DNA of 64,000 nucleotides from Lachnospiraceae bacterium (GCA_017455525.1 JAFTAP010000095.1:1-64000), one strand, 5' to 3'; shown: positions 54,853-63,271, numbered from the stretch's first letter. Made by a program: numbers and translations. The notes: generated by a model from the sequence alone, not told the origin.

Positions 54853-56187
54853 TCAGATCTTAGACAGATATTCGTCCACTTCCCACTGTGATACATTAGC
54901 GCTGTAAGCAGCATACTCCGCCCTTTTCGCAGCTATGTACTTCCCCGCTATATCAGAGCCTAAGACTCCCCTTATCACATCATCACACTCCAGGGCATCC
55001 ATTGCCTCAAGCAGAGAGCCTGGCAGCGTCTTTATCCCATTGGTTTTCCGCTCTGCGGAGCTCATCTCGAATATGTTTCTCTCTACAGGCAGACCCGGAT
55101 CGATCCTATTCTTTATCCCGTCAAGCCCCGCCGCAAGACAGGCCGCCAGTGCCAGATAAGGATTAGCCGAGGAATCCGGACTTCTGAAATCAATACGTGT
55201 ATGCTCTTTCATATTTGACGGCACACGGATCAGCGCAGTCCTGTTAGTAAAGCTCCACGCCGTATATACCGGAGCCTTGTCAATACCCGGATTAAGCCTC
55301 TTGTACGAATTAACGGTAGGATTAGTGAGAGCCGTTAACGCATTGACATGCGACATAAGCCCGCCTATGAAATACTTTGCTTCATCGGATAGCCCGTCAA
55401 CGGAATCCTTGGAATAAAAGATGTTCCTGCCATCCTTATTCATGGAAAAATTAAGGTGCATGCCTGAGCCATTGAAATCACCTCTGGGCTTAGGCATGAA
55501 GGTCGCATGAAGCCCGTGCCGTCTGGCTATCGTCTTCACAGCGAACTTAAAGGTCTGTATATTGTCCGCCGTCTTTATCCCCTCGTCAAACATGAAGTCT
55601 ATCTCATGCTGCGCAGGAGACTTCTCATGCTCGCTTGATACGACCTCAAAGCCCATGTCCTCAAGCATCATTACCATATCGCGCCTGGCATTCTCTCCGG
55701 TATCAAGTGGCGCAAGGTCGAAGTATCCCGCCTTCTCCGAGGTTTCGGTCGTGGGATTGCCGCTCTCGTCCGTATTGAATAAGAAAAACTCGCATTCCGG
55801 TCCTACCTCGAAGGTATACCCCATCCCTTTTGCTTCATCCTGAACCTTCTGGAGCACATACCTCGGATCGCCCTCAAAACGCTTGCCGTCAGGCCTGTAA
55901 ATATCGCATATGAACCTTGCGACCTTGCCTGTCTGCGGTCTCCAGGGGAAGGTAACAAAAGTAGAAAGATCGGGATAAAGATACATATCCGATTCCTCGA
56001 TCCTTGCAAAACCCTCTATCAGAGAGCCATCGAATATGCATTTATTCTCTATCACCTTCGTAAGCTGGCTCTTGGTCACAGCCATATTCTTCATAGTGCC
56101 GAACATATCCGTGAACTGAAGCCTGATGAACTCCACGTCCTCTTCCTCGACAAATTTAAGTATCTCTTCCTTGCTGTAAGCCTCCAT
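54853..56187 (-). CDS. glnA: Glutamine synthetase type I
   Basis: Makes glutamine from glutamate, ammonia and ATP as a dodecamer. The 444 residues match the GSI-alpha form of Firmicutes. Motifs are FTDMFGTMKNMAVTKSQL at the N-terminus, DGSLIEGFARIEESDMYL, VGPECEFFLF with a metal Glu, NGSGMHLNFSM, and NPGIDKAPVYTAW; the flexible-loop ending is RIDFRSPDSSANPYLALAA. It lacks the adenylylation-type insertion of GSI-beta, so feedback control is the likely regulation. It lies 29 bases past the SGNH-like gene and 2 bases before the ANTAR regulator. The ribosome site is GGGAGGAGAC. Confidence 0.97.
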   Translation of the reverse strand: MEAYSKEEILKFVEEEDVEFIRLQFTDMFGTMKNMAVTKSQLTKVIENKCIFDGSLIEGFARIEESDMYLYPDLSTFVTFPWRPQTGKVARFICDIYRPDGKRFEGDPRYVLQKVQDEAKGMGYTFEVGPECEFFLFNTDESGNPTTETSEKAGYFDLAPLDTGENARRDMVMMLEDMGFEVVSSEHEKSPAQHEIDFMFDEGIKTADNIQTFKFAVKTIARRHGLHATFMPKPRGDFNGSGMHLNFSMNKDGRNIFYSKDSVDGLSDEAKYFIGGLMSHVNALTALTNPTVNSYKRLNPGIDKAPVYTAWSFTNRTALIRVPSNMKEHTRIDFRSPDSSANPYLALAACLAAGLDGIKNRIDPGLPVERNIFEMSSAERKTNGIKTLPGSLLEAMDALECDDVIRGVLGSDIAGKYIAAKRAEYAAYSANVSQWEVDEYLSKI

Positions 56188-56216
56188 ACTGTCTCCTCCC
56201 TTAAATATAACTTATG

Positions 56217-57302
56217 TCAGCCGGCGTTGTCTTCGTCAAACGTCCTGTTTATCGTGTCGCTGTATGTATTCACCGGCAGGTCGAAGTTGATCGCCTGATC
56301 CTTCAGCGTGGTAATAAGAACGTCTACGTTGTCTTCAGTCACATACATCCCGAAGCCCTCGGATAAAAGCCTCTCATCTGTCTTACCATTATATATCACG
56401 TCTATCATCATATCTCCAACGGCGGGGCAGAAATGCGATGTCTCATAATAATTAGTATAATCAAGCGTCACGTCATTAAAACCCGAAAAGTTCCAGTACG
56501 GCGTGACCTCCGCAAGCTCCTCTAAGAAAACGAGATAGCCGTTATCTATGCCCTTAGCATAGGTCATGGCATGCACAGGATTGGTGAAGACCCGCAGATT
56601 AATATCATATTCATCGCAAAGCTTTACTATCTCCCTGATATCTTCAAGCGACTGTTCTCTCGGATAATAGTAATCAGACCACCACGCCTTAGCACCGTCA
56701 TAGTTGAAAGCAGGAGGTATGTCAAGATTCTCCGTACCGGTATCAAGAAGCCTTAATTGATAATCAGGGTCATAGTCCTTCTCCTCATGCTCCTTCATCA
56801 CCTCTATTGACTGCGACAGCGTGATAAGATCGAAATATCGCAGATAAAAGCCCGTCTTGTCCGAAAGCGTCCCGTCCCAGGGAAAGGGGAGCCGGTAGAG
56901 CTGGTTCTTATGAGATTCGGGGTCTACGAAATAAGAAATATCATCTACGCCGACAGCCACGTTCTTAGGTATTATCCCTCTGGAAATCATGTCCTTCAGG
57001 TTCTCAAGATGCTCCGCCGGCGTACCCTCCGAATACATCATGTCATAATACTTACCGTCATTCATCTTCTCCACATCCATAAAGCCGACCCTCGACGAGC
57101 CGAAAAGGAATGAGTCATACTTATCGGGATGCGTGAGGACGTTGTGCATCTTCATATAGTTCTTATTCGGCTCCACGCCGTTATTGCGCGGCTTATTCAC
57201 ATGGAACACATTAAAAGGGTCCACGAGCACCGCGAACGGAATGAATATGATCCCCAGGATCAGAGCAAACGCTATGCACTTTATGATAAATTTTTTTAAC
57301 AT
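56217..57302 (-). CDS. SGNH/DltD-like extracytoplasmic acyltransfer partner
   Basis: A membrane-anchored protein of about 361 residues with one N-terminal helix (about 5-26) and a large outer domain. FLFGSSRVGF is the GSSR block typical of DltD and MBOAT-associated SGNH proteins; later conserved spots are VAVGVDDISYF, LRVFTNPVHAMTY and the C-terminal ETSHFCPAVGDMMID, where H could be the third catalytic residue. It overlaps the MBOAT gene, and the pair resembles AlgI/AlgX or DltB/DltD in adding acyl groups to a surface polymer. The ATG at 57302 is preferred over a TTG 6 bases earlier; no ribosome site is seen, so coupling to MBOAT translation is likely. Confidence 0.78.
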   Translation of the reverse strand: MLKKFIIKCIAFALILGIIFIPFAVLVDPFNVFHVNKPRNNGVEPNKNYMKMHNVLTHPDKYDSFLFGSSRVGFMDVEKMNDGKYYDMMYSEGTPAEHLENLKDMISRGIIPKNVAVGVDDISYFVDPESHKNQLYRLPFPWDGTLSDKTGFYLRYFDLITLSQSIEVMKEHEEKDYDPDYQLRLLDTGTENLDIPPAFNYDGAKAWWSDYYYPREQSLEDIREIVKLCDEYDINLRVFTNPVHAMTYAKGIDNGYLVFLEELAEVTPYWNFSGFNDVTLDYTNYYETSHFCPAVGDMMIDVIYNGKTDERLLSEGFGMYVTEDNVDVLITTLKDQAINFDLPVNTYSDTINRTFDEDNAG

Positions 57303-57304
57303 AA

Positions 57305-58783
57305 TCAAAAGCTAAAGTATATGAACTCCTGATGCTGCCCTCCGTTGAGCGACATCACTATTATAAACACCGTGAATGCTACATATATAATCCATCTGGG
57401 CACCAAAGGCAGCTTACCGAAAAGCCTGTAAATATCATGCTTCAAGCCCACAAAATCAACTGCCATAAGTATAACTATAAGCACGATGACCCATGTCAGC
57501 TTATAGCCGTCGAGCAGCATATTATTGAGCATCATGATATACGACCCCGCGATATGCCCGAGGCCCCTTGGCATATGCGCTGCTATATAGAGGGCATCGG
57601 AGGTATTATTCGCACGGAAGAAGCTCCATGCGAAGCTCACCATGCCAAAGGTGAGTATCCCATGCCCTATGTTCCAAAGGACGCTGCGTTTTATATCCTT
57701 CTCCTTCTTTCCCCGGTTTTCCTTTTTAGCAAGATGCTTATGACAGAAATCCTCTATCACCTGATACATGCCATGCAGCCCGCCCCAGATGACGAAGGAC
57801 CAGTCCGCCCCATGCCATAACCCTGACAGAAGCATGGTTAGCATAAGATTAATATCATGTCTGGCCTCTGATACCCTGCTTCCCCCCAGCGGAATATAAA
57901 CATAGTCCCGGAACCACGAAGACAGCGATATATGCCACCTCGTCCAGAACTCCTTGTCAGATCTTGAATAATAAGGACTCTTGAAATTATCCATTACCTT
58001 GAAGCCAAGGAGCCTCGCCGTGCCTGTAGCTATATCCGAATACCCCGAAAAGTCACAGTATATCTGGAAAGTGTAAAATATAGTCGCCACGATAAGCGTG
58101 AGCCCGAAATAAGACCTCGCATTATCAAAGATATAATCAACATATATGGCAAGCGTATCCGCAATGATAAGCTTCTTGAAAAAGCCCCAGAGCATCTGTC
58201 TCAAGCCAATTACCGCCTCATCATAATCAAAATCCGCAGGCTCATTTATCCGGGGCAGGATATCATCCGCCCTGTTTATAGGACCTGAAAGCACGGTCGG
58301 GAAGAAACCAACGAAAGCCATATATTTAAGGAAATTCCGCTCTGCGCGTATCTCCCCCCTGTAAACATCGGCAACGTAACCTATCGCAGCAAAGCTGTAA
58401 AAAGAAATGCCCAGAGGAAGCGCAAGCTTCAAGACCCCCGGGCTGAAATTTATCGAAAAAAGACGGCATATATCCGTCAGGGTATCAAGCGTGAAGTTGG
58501 CATATTTGAAGAAAGCAAGCAGACCTATTACGATGACCACCGATGCTATAAGGTAAATCTTACCATGCTTACCGCCGCCTTCTTCCCGCTCTATCCTAAG
58601 CCCCGCAAGATAGGTCACGAGCGCAATCGCCGCAAGCAGGATAATATAAATCGGCCCGCCATACATATAAAAAACAATATCCGCAATAAGCAGCGCAATA
58701 TAGCGATACCTCTTCGGAACCGCCCAATATACGACAAATATCACCGGCAGGAAAAATGCAAATGTGATCGAAGTAAAAACCAT
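57305..58783 (-). CDS. MBOAT-family O-acyltransferase (AlgI/DltB-like)
   Basis: A 492-residue polytopic membrane protein with about eleven helices. The start VFTSITFAFFLPVIFVVYW is typical of AlgI-like proteins. The catalytic histidine lies in LLSGLWHGADWSFVIWGGLHG (as LLSGLWHGADWSF and IWGGLHG), preceded by FWTRWHISLSSWFRDYVYIPLGG (as WTRWHISLSSWFRDYVYIPL), QIYCDFSGYSDIATG and VLSGPINRADDILPR. It moves acyl groups, often acetyl, across the membrane onto a polysaccharide or peptidoglycan. The substrate is not known. It shares 4 bases with its SGNH partner. Confidence 0.93.
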   Translation of the reverse strand: MVFTSITFAFFLPVIFVVYWAVPKRYRYIALLIADIVFYMYGGPIYIILLAAIALVTYLAGLRIEREEGGGKHGKIYLIASVVIVIGLLAFFKYANFTLDTLTDICRLFSINFSPGVLKLALPLGISFYSFAAIGYVADVYRGEIRAERNFLKYMAFVGFFPTVLSGPINRADDILPRINEPADFDYDEAVIGLRQMLWGFFKKLIIADTLAIYVDYIFDNARSYFGLTLIVATIFYTFQIYCDFSGYSDIATGTARLLGFKVMDNFKSPYYSRSDKEFWTRWHISLSSWFRDYVYIPLGGSRVSEARHDINLMLTMLLSGLWHGADWSFVIWGGLHGMYQVIEDFCHKHLAKKENRGKKEKDIKRSVLWNIGHGILTFGMVSFAWSFFRANNTSDALYIAAHMPRGLGHIAGSYIMMLNNMLLDGYKLTWVIVLIVILMAVDFVGLKHDIYRLFGKLPLVPRWIIYVAFTVFIIVMSLNGGQHQEFIYFSF

Positions 58784-58847
58784 CTATATAGTATTATCCT
58801 TTATTCCTATTTACATAGTATGAATTATGTGCTAAAATCCATATACA

Positions 58848-58879
58848 ATAATAACATAATTCGAGGCTCGTGAGAAACC
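58848..58879 (-). promoter_or_regulatory. MBOAT operon promoter with GGTTTCTCACG box
   Basis: On the minus strand GGTTTCTCACG (58879-58869) contains TCTCAC at the -35 position, followed by 16 bases and TATTAT (58853-58848), about 65 bases upstream of the MBOAT ATG. Box, spacing and CACGA-GAA pattern match the pflA and pgm promoters. The rest of the 178-base gap shows no gene. Confidence 0.55.
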
Positions 58880-58961
58880 CACTCTGTATTTAGAGGAGTC
58901 ACGTAATCACAGACTGTAATTAGGTAATTATGCCTGATTCCGGTTAGCAAAGGAGCAGTAT

Positions 58962-59363
58962 ATGAAAATATCAACTAAGGGAACATACGCCATACAGGTC
59001 ATGCTGGATCTTGCGATACACAATACCGGCGAGAATATTAACGTGAAAAAGATTGCCGAAAGGCAGGATATATCAGAAAAATACTTAGAACAGATAATAT
59101 CCATACTGAATAAAACAGGCTTCGTGAAGTCGATAAGAGGTGCGCAGGGGGGATATCGTCTTGCAAAATCCCCCGATAAATACACGGTAGGAGATATCCT
59201 TCGTGTCACAGAGGGACCATTAGAGCCTGTATCGGAAAGCGATTCGCCTCTTTCCGTATGGAAGAAGCTCACAGATGCGATAAATAACGTAGTAGACAGC
59301 GTCACGTTGCAGGATTTAGTAGACGAAGAAAACGCCAGATTAGGCGGGGATTATATCATCTGA
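58962..59363 (+). CDS. Rrf2-family transcriptional regulator
   Basis: A 133-residue winged-helix DNA-binding protein. The start MKISTKGTYAIQVMLDLAIH is the Rrf2 hallmark, and YLEQIISILNKTGFVKSIRGAQGGYRLAK is the recognition helix and wing. It contains no cysteine at all, so it cannot bind an Fe-S cluster like IscR or NsrR and is closer to CymR-type regulators. AAGGAG precedes the ATG at a spacing of 7. It stands alone, convergent with lspA-like and divergent from the MBOAT gene; cysE and cysS, possible CymR-type targets, lie 9 kb away. Confidence 0.92.
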   Translation: MKISTKGTYAIQVMLDLAIHNTGENINVKKIAERQDISEKYLEQIISILNKTGFVKSIRGAQGGYRLAKSPDKYTVGDILRVTEGPLEPVSESDSPLSVWKKLTDAINNVVDSVTLQDLVDEENARLGGDYII

Positions 59364-59382
59364 TCAGCCAAAGGTTTATCAT

Positions 59383-59796
59383 TTACTTTGCTGCTTTATC
59401 TTCAAACAGATATTTGGCTGTGCCAAGACCTGCTCCTATAAATATCGCAAGATCCGAGATATTACCGTAATATTTTTTTCCTTTTGAACTCCCGATAGAC
59501 GCCATCGGAATATAATCAACGACATAGCCTCTTACGAGCCTGTCCGCTGAATTCGATAATGCTCCTCCAAGGATAAGAGCCAATGGAAGCTTAAGCTTCT
59601 CCGGCGCATAAGCCATAGCCACGACAACGGCTCCCGTGAGCACTGCGCTGACATACGCCACGGCTTTGGGGTACTTGTCAAACTTATTCCCCGTAAAGCC
59701 GTAGTTCTTCACAGGCGGCTCCTTGATGAAGCTCTTGACCGCACTATCCGTAAGCGCCACCGCCCCCGCAAGCATATATGCGTCCTTATTCTGCAT
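59383..59796 (-). CDS. Signal peptidase II-like (LspA family) protein
   Basis: A 137-residue membrane protein, slightly shorter than LspA (150-165). Family blocks are visible: TDSAVKSFI (matching the N-terminal DQLTK-like segment), GGALSNSADRLVRGYVVDYIP (as GGALSNSADRLVRGYVVDY), and NISDLAIFIGAGL, so the two catalytic Asp candidates are present. Differences are the soluble-looking N-terminal half, the missing first hydrophobic helix, and the insert SIGSSKGKKYYG before the second Asp block. It may process a special lipoprotein set or be an inactive relative; a standard lspA may exist elsewhere. It lies 8 bases after clpX. Confidence 0.7.
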   Translation of the reverse strand: MQNKDAYMLAGAVALTDSAVKSFIKEPPVKNYGFTGNKFDKYPKAVAYVSAVLTGAVVVAMAYAPEKLKLPLALILGGALSNSADRLVRGYVVDYIPMASIGSSKGKKYYGNISDLAIFIGAGLGTAKYLFEDKAAK

Positions 59797-59804
59797 AAAT
59801 TGTC

Positions 59805-61412
59805 TTACCTTATCAGATACGTGCGGGCATTGTCTATGCCGGGCACCATGAACTCCCGCATCTTTATCACAGGACCGCCCTTGCCCTCGATATAGTCCTT
59901 GGTTATAGTTACCTCGCCTATATTGTCATCCTTCGGCACCTCGAACATTATATCAAGCATATACTGCTCAATGACCGCACGAAGTCCTCTTGCACCGGTC
60001 TCCTTCTCAAGCGCCTGCTTTGCTATCTCAAGAAGGGCGTCGTCCTCGAAGTTAAGCTTAACCTCATCCATCGCAAGCAATGACTTGTACTGACGGATGA
60101 TAGCGTTCTTAGGCTCCTTGAGTATCCTGACGAGAGCCTCCTCCGTGAGCCCTTCAAGCGTGCATATTATAGGCATACGTCCCACGAACTCCGGTATCAT
60201 GCCGAATTTCTTTATATCCTCTACCGTGACCTTGGAAAGTATGCTCTTTTCCTTATCCCATTTATCCTTAAGCTCTGCATCGAAGCCTATCGAGGTCTCC
60301 TTGCGAAGCCTCTGCTTTATAACATCATCGAGGTCAGGGAAAGCACCGCCGCAGATGAATAAGATATTCTTCGTATTAACCTTCGCCATAGGAACCATGG
60401 CGTTCTTGCTTCCCGCTCCTACGGGCACCTCTACCTCGGAGCCTTCGAGAAGCTTCAGCATCCCCTGCTGCACGCTCTCACCCGATACATCGCGGGTTGT
60501 CGCATTCTTCTTCCTTGCAAGCTTGTCGATCTCATCTATGAAGATGATGCCGCACTCCGCCTTCTCTACATCGTTGCCTGCCGCCGCAAGGAGCTTCGAT
60601 ACTACTGATTCTATATCATCTCCTATGTATCCTGCCTCGGTAAGTGATGTCGCATCAGCTATAGCAAGAGGCACATTAAGAAGTCTTGCAAGCGTCTGTA
60701 CGAGATAAGTCTTGCCGCAGCCCGTAGGACCTATCATAAGTATATTGGACTTGCCGATCTCCGTATCATTCGTTTCCGTAAGGTCGGCATGAACCCTCTT
60801 GTAATGATTGTACACGGCGACGGAGATGACCTTCTTCGCCTCATCCTGCCCTATCACGTACTCATCAAGCATTTCCTTTAGCTTATGGGGTCTCGGGATA
60901 TTATTAAGGTCAAATTGCTGCTTCAAGGCCTCAGGGTCTGACTTTACCTGCCTTGCCCTCGGTCCGAAGCCCATGTCGCCCCAGTTCATGAACTGGATAT
61001 TAGGTATGGCAAAAGGTCCTATATGCGGCATACCGTCCTGCTTATTATCGCCCTGATCGGGATTATTGGGATCCTGCTTCGCATCATCACCCGTGCGCTC
61101 GTCTATCGTGGAGCCATCGGGCATCATCGAGCCGTTCTTCGGTTTTGCGGGAGCACCGGGAGCCTGAGATGCATCAGGCGCAGGTACTTCTCCCTTCGTC
61201 ACCGTGAACTGCACGCCCGGCATCATGCCTCCAAGCATATCGCCCATCCCCATATTATTCATCTGGTCAAGCGACCGCTTCATGCAGTCGGAGCACATAT
61301 TTATGCCGCCCGGCAGATGGAACATATCCCCCGCTATGCTGCTCCCCCTTCTGCACATCGAGCAGAATTCTTCGGTTCCAGTTGTGTTATTATTATTTTT
61401 ATTGTTATCCAT
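59805..61412 (-). CDS. clpX: ClpX-type AAA+ unfoldase with long Gly/Met/Pro-rich linker
   Basis: An unfoldase that feeds proteins to ClpP. The N-terminal zinc domain has C17, C20, C40 and C43 (FCSMCRRG, MCSDCMK). A linker of about 115 residues (about 50-165), rich in Gly, Met, Pro, Asp and Gln, then separates it from the AAA+ domain; normal ClpX proteins are about 420 residues against 535 here. AAA+ motifs are intact: GPTGCGKTYLVQTLA (Walker A near 227), pore loop AGYIGDDIESVV, IIFIDEIDKLA (Walker B), and the ClpP-docking IGF in KETSIGFDAEL. ClpP interaction is therefore plausible. No clpP lies in the window, and a standard clpX may exist elsewhere. Confidence 0.92.
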   Translation of the reverse strand: MDNNKNNNNTTGTEEFCSMCRRGSSIAGDMFHLPGGINMCSDCMKRSLDQMNNMGMGDMLGGMMPGVQFTVTKGEVPAPDASQAPGAPAKPKNGSMMPDGSTIDERTGDDAKQDPNNPDQGDNKQDGMPHIGPFAIPNIQFMNWGDMGFGPRARQVKSDPEALKQQFDLNNIPRPHKLKEMLDEYVIGQDEAKKVISVAVYNHYKRVHADLTETNDTEIGKSNILMIGPTGCGKTYLVQTLARLLNVPLAIADATSLTEAGYIGDDIESVVSKLLAAAGNDVEKAECGIIFIDEIDKLARKKNATTRDVSGESVQQGMLKLLEGSEVEVPVGAGSKNAMVPMAKVNTKNILFICGGAFPDLDDVIKQRLRKETSIGFDAELKDKWDKEKSILSKVTVEDIKKFGMIPEFVGRMPIICTLEGLTEEALVRILKEPKNAIIRQYKSLLAMDEVKLNFEDDALLEIAKQALEKETGARGLRAVIEQYMLDIMFEVPKDDNIGEVTITKDYIEGKGGPVIKMREFMVPGIDNARTYLIR

Positions 61413-61584
61413 AGTATATAAGCTCCTGCGAATAGTCTCATATAAACACTTTGAAAATTATAACATATATGCGAACTCATTGTACAATTCTACTTTAGAA
61501 CGGATACCTGCTTTTTACGCACATGCGGCATAAATGAAGAATTTCTTAAAAAATATTTGGAGAAGGATAGATTTTTGTTACTTT

Positions 61585-61853
61585 ACTCTTTCGCTACCGG
61601 AACGCCCCGGGGCACTGATGCGCTTAGCGCTCGTAGTATATTACTGTAATTGTTCGAGACCGGAACGCCCCGGGGCACTGACGCGCTTAGCGCATTTGTC
61701 ACTTTACCCTTTCGCTACCGGAACGCCCCGGCCCACACTCGCGCTCAGCGCTCGTAGTATATTACTGTAATTGTTCGAGACCGGAACGCCCCGGGGCACT
61801 GACGCGCTTAGCGCGTCAAAGCGTGCCCGTAAAACGTCCACAGGACGTTTTAC
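61585..61853. repeat. Block of palindromic GC-rich repeats between sleB and clpX
   Basis: ACCGGAACGCCCCGG occurs four times, at 61596, 61659, 61717 and 61780, in two long units repeating every 121 bases. Each copy is followed by palindromes such as GACGCGCTTAGCGCGTC. The spacers alternate (CTCGTAGTATATTACTGTAA and a TTTCGCT type). At the sleB end a separate perfect hairpin, GTAAAACGTCC with GGACGTTTTAC (61829-61853), includes the sleB stop. The 172 bases from 61413 to 61584 hold the clpX leader and no gene. Confidence 0.75.
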
Positions 61854-63157
61854 CAATACACATGATTTCCGATAACTATTCCTGCGTGACCGGAGCTTAC
61901 GTTGCGGAAGTATCTTGCGTTGCCGACATTGGAAAGTCCGCTTATCGCATCGTGCGCAGCCTGTCTTGCTGATGCGGATATCGCTCCCGTGGATAAGGTA
62001 AGCGCAAGCTTTCCTGATGATGCAGGTCCAAACTGATACGGAGCGTATATCGCATTTGATATTGAACCATAACCGCTCTTAGCCCTGTTCACGACCACGG
62101 CTCCGACTGCAAGCTGTGCATCATAATTTCCGTTACATTCACACTGTATCAAAGCCGCAAGCAATGTCTCGTCATCAACTGACGCCGACACTGCACCGTT
62201 ATTAGTTACCTCTGACTCATTCTTATCAGAGGATTCTTCCTTTACTTCTGCCTCGGCTGCTTTTACCGGTTCTGTAGCCTTTTCACTTTCATCAGGCTCA
62301 GAGTCATCCTTCTTTTCTTCTTTATCTTTCTTCTCTGCCTCTTCTTTCGCTACCTTGGACTTCTCTTCTCTGTCCTTTACCTGATCTATCGTCTCGCCGG
62401 ATTTATATGAGGACTTCACCGTAATATAATCATTTGACACATATCCCGTATCTTCACCTTCCGTACCGTCTTCAAAAGATACCTTCGTCCATTCGTCTCC
62501 CTTATCGAGTATCTCTACCTCATCACCAAAGAGGAGCATCTCCTTGACCTCGGCATCCTCAGATGCTTCCGCTCTTACCCTCAGCTTATCTGCATTTATT
62601 ACGGCTACCTCCATTAAAGCACCGTCTGTCTTTTTCTTAGCATCATCACCGAACAGGAGATAATCATCCTTTGCCCAGCCGTCAAGTATACCTGACCTTA
62701 TACGGGTCCATCCGTCCTTGCGCTCTATGATCTCTCCCACGCAGTCTTTATAAAGATATCCAACGACTGCAGACTCCTCAGATGCTTCAGCTCTGACATT
62801 CATAGAATCTTCAACATCAGCTATACATAGTTCATAACTATTGGTGCTCTTTGTCTCCGATACGTTGTTGTCAGCCTTATTGCTGTCTAAACTTTTGCTC
62901 TCCTCAGCCTTTGAACTTCCGCTCTTGACTTTGGTGGCGCTGCCCTGCTTATTGGTATCAGACTTTTTCCCTTTGTTCTCAGATACAGCTACCATTCCTT
63001 TGGATGATGCGCCTGAACCGGAATCCTGCGATACGGAAACCTTTTTCGCCGCACCTGCCGATATGGAATTAAGCACGTCATCTGACGCATATGCATTTGT
63101 CGTGATCGTAGCTGTGACTGCTATTGCCAAAGCCACTGATAAAAACCTCTTAATCAT
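61850..63157 (-). CDS. Secreted SH3b/SleB-type cell-wall hydrolase
   Basis: A 435-residue secreted protein with a signal peptide (about 1-25, SVALAIAVTATITTNAYA). A Ser/Lys-rich linker (about 45-100) follows, then two bacterial SH3 domains (about 105-170, with MNVRAEASEESAVVGYLY; about 182-250, with LRVRAEASEDAEV), a charged, probably coiled linker (KAEEKDKEE-like, about 255-325), and a C-terminal SleB/CwlJ hydrolase domain (DETLLAALIQCECNGNYDAQ, AVGAVVVNRAKSGYG, NARYFRNVSSGHAGI). The catalytic Glu lies in ALIQCECNG. In sporulators SleB opens spore cortex; in Lachnospiraceae such proteins are often vegetative. A promoter with TTGACA precedes it. Confidence 0.9.
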   Translation of the reverse strand: MIKRFLSVALAIAVTATITTNAYASDDVLNSISAGAAKKVSVSQDSGSGASSKGMVAVSENKGKKSDTNKQGSATKVKSGSSKAEESKSLDSNKADNNVSETKSTNSYELCIADVEDSMNVRAEASEESAVVGYLYKDCVGEIIERKDGWTRIRSGILDGWAKDDYLLFGDDAKKKTDGALMEVAVINADKLRVRAEASEDAEVKEMLLFGDEVEILDKGDEWTKVSFEDGTEGEDTGYVSNDYITVKSSYKSGETIDQVKDREEKSKVAKEEAEKKDKEEKKDDSEPDESEKATEPVKAAEAEVKEESSDKNESEVTNNGAVSASVDDETLLAALIQCECNGNYDAQLAVGAVVVNRAKSGYGSISNAIYAPYQFGPASSGKLALTLSTGAISASARQAAHDAISGLSNVGNARYFRNVSSGHAGIVIGNHVYW

Positions 63158-63167
63158 AGTAACAAAG

Positions 63168-63195
63168 ATTTAACATATTTGTAACTTTTTGTCAA
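63168..63195 (-). promoter_or_regulatory. Promoter of the SleB-type gene
   Basis: On the minus strand a perfect TTGACA (63195-63190) is followed after 16 bases by TTAAAT (63173-63168), which lies only about 10 bases before the ATG. The leader is therefore very short unless the -10 is slightly further upstream. Confidence 0.45.
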
Positions 63196-63238
63196 ACCCT
63201 AAATTTTTTCTTCTATATATAGTAGACATAATATAAGA

Positions 63239-63271
63239 AATCCCCCAGACCTTGATAAGATCCGGGGGATT
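63239..63271 (-). terminator. Terminator of the chemotaxis receptor gene
   Basis: AATCCCCC (63239-63246) pairs with GGGGGATT (63264-63271), followed on the minus strand by TTTCTTATATT. It lies about 70 bases past the receptor stop. Confidence 0.8.

Noticed and set aside
61534..61770. A 78-residue plus-strand frame with repeated PERPGAL words
   Set aside because: The protein repeat only reflects the palindromic DNA repeats; no ribosome site or promoter.
61585..61819. Possible CRISPR array
   Set aside because: Only four repeat copies, spacers themselves repeat, repeat is a GC palindrome, and no cas genes are present.
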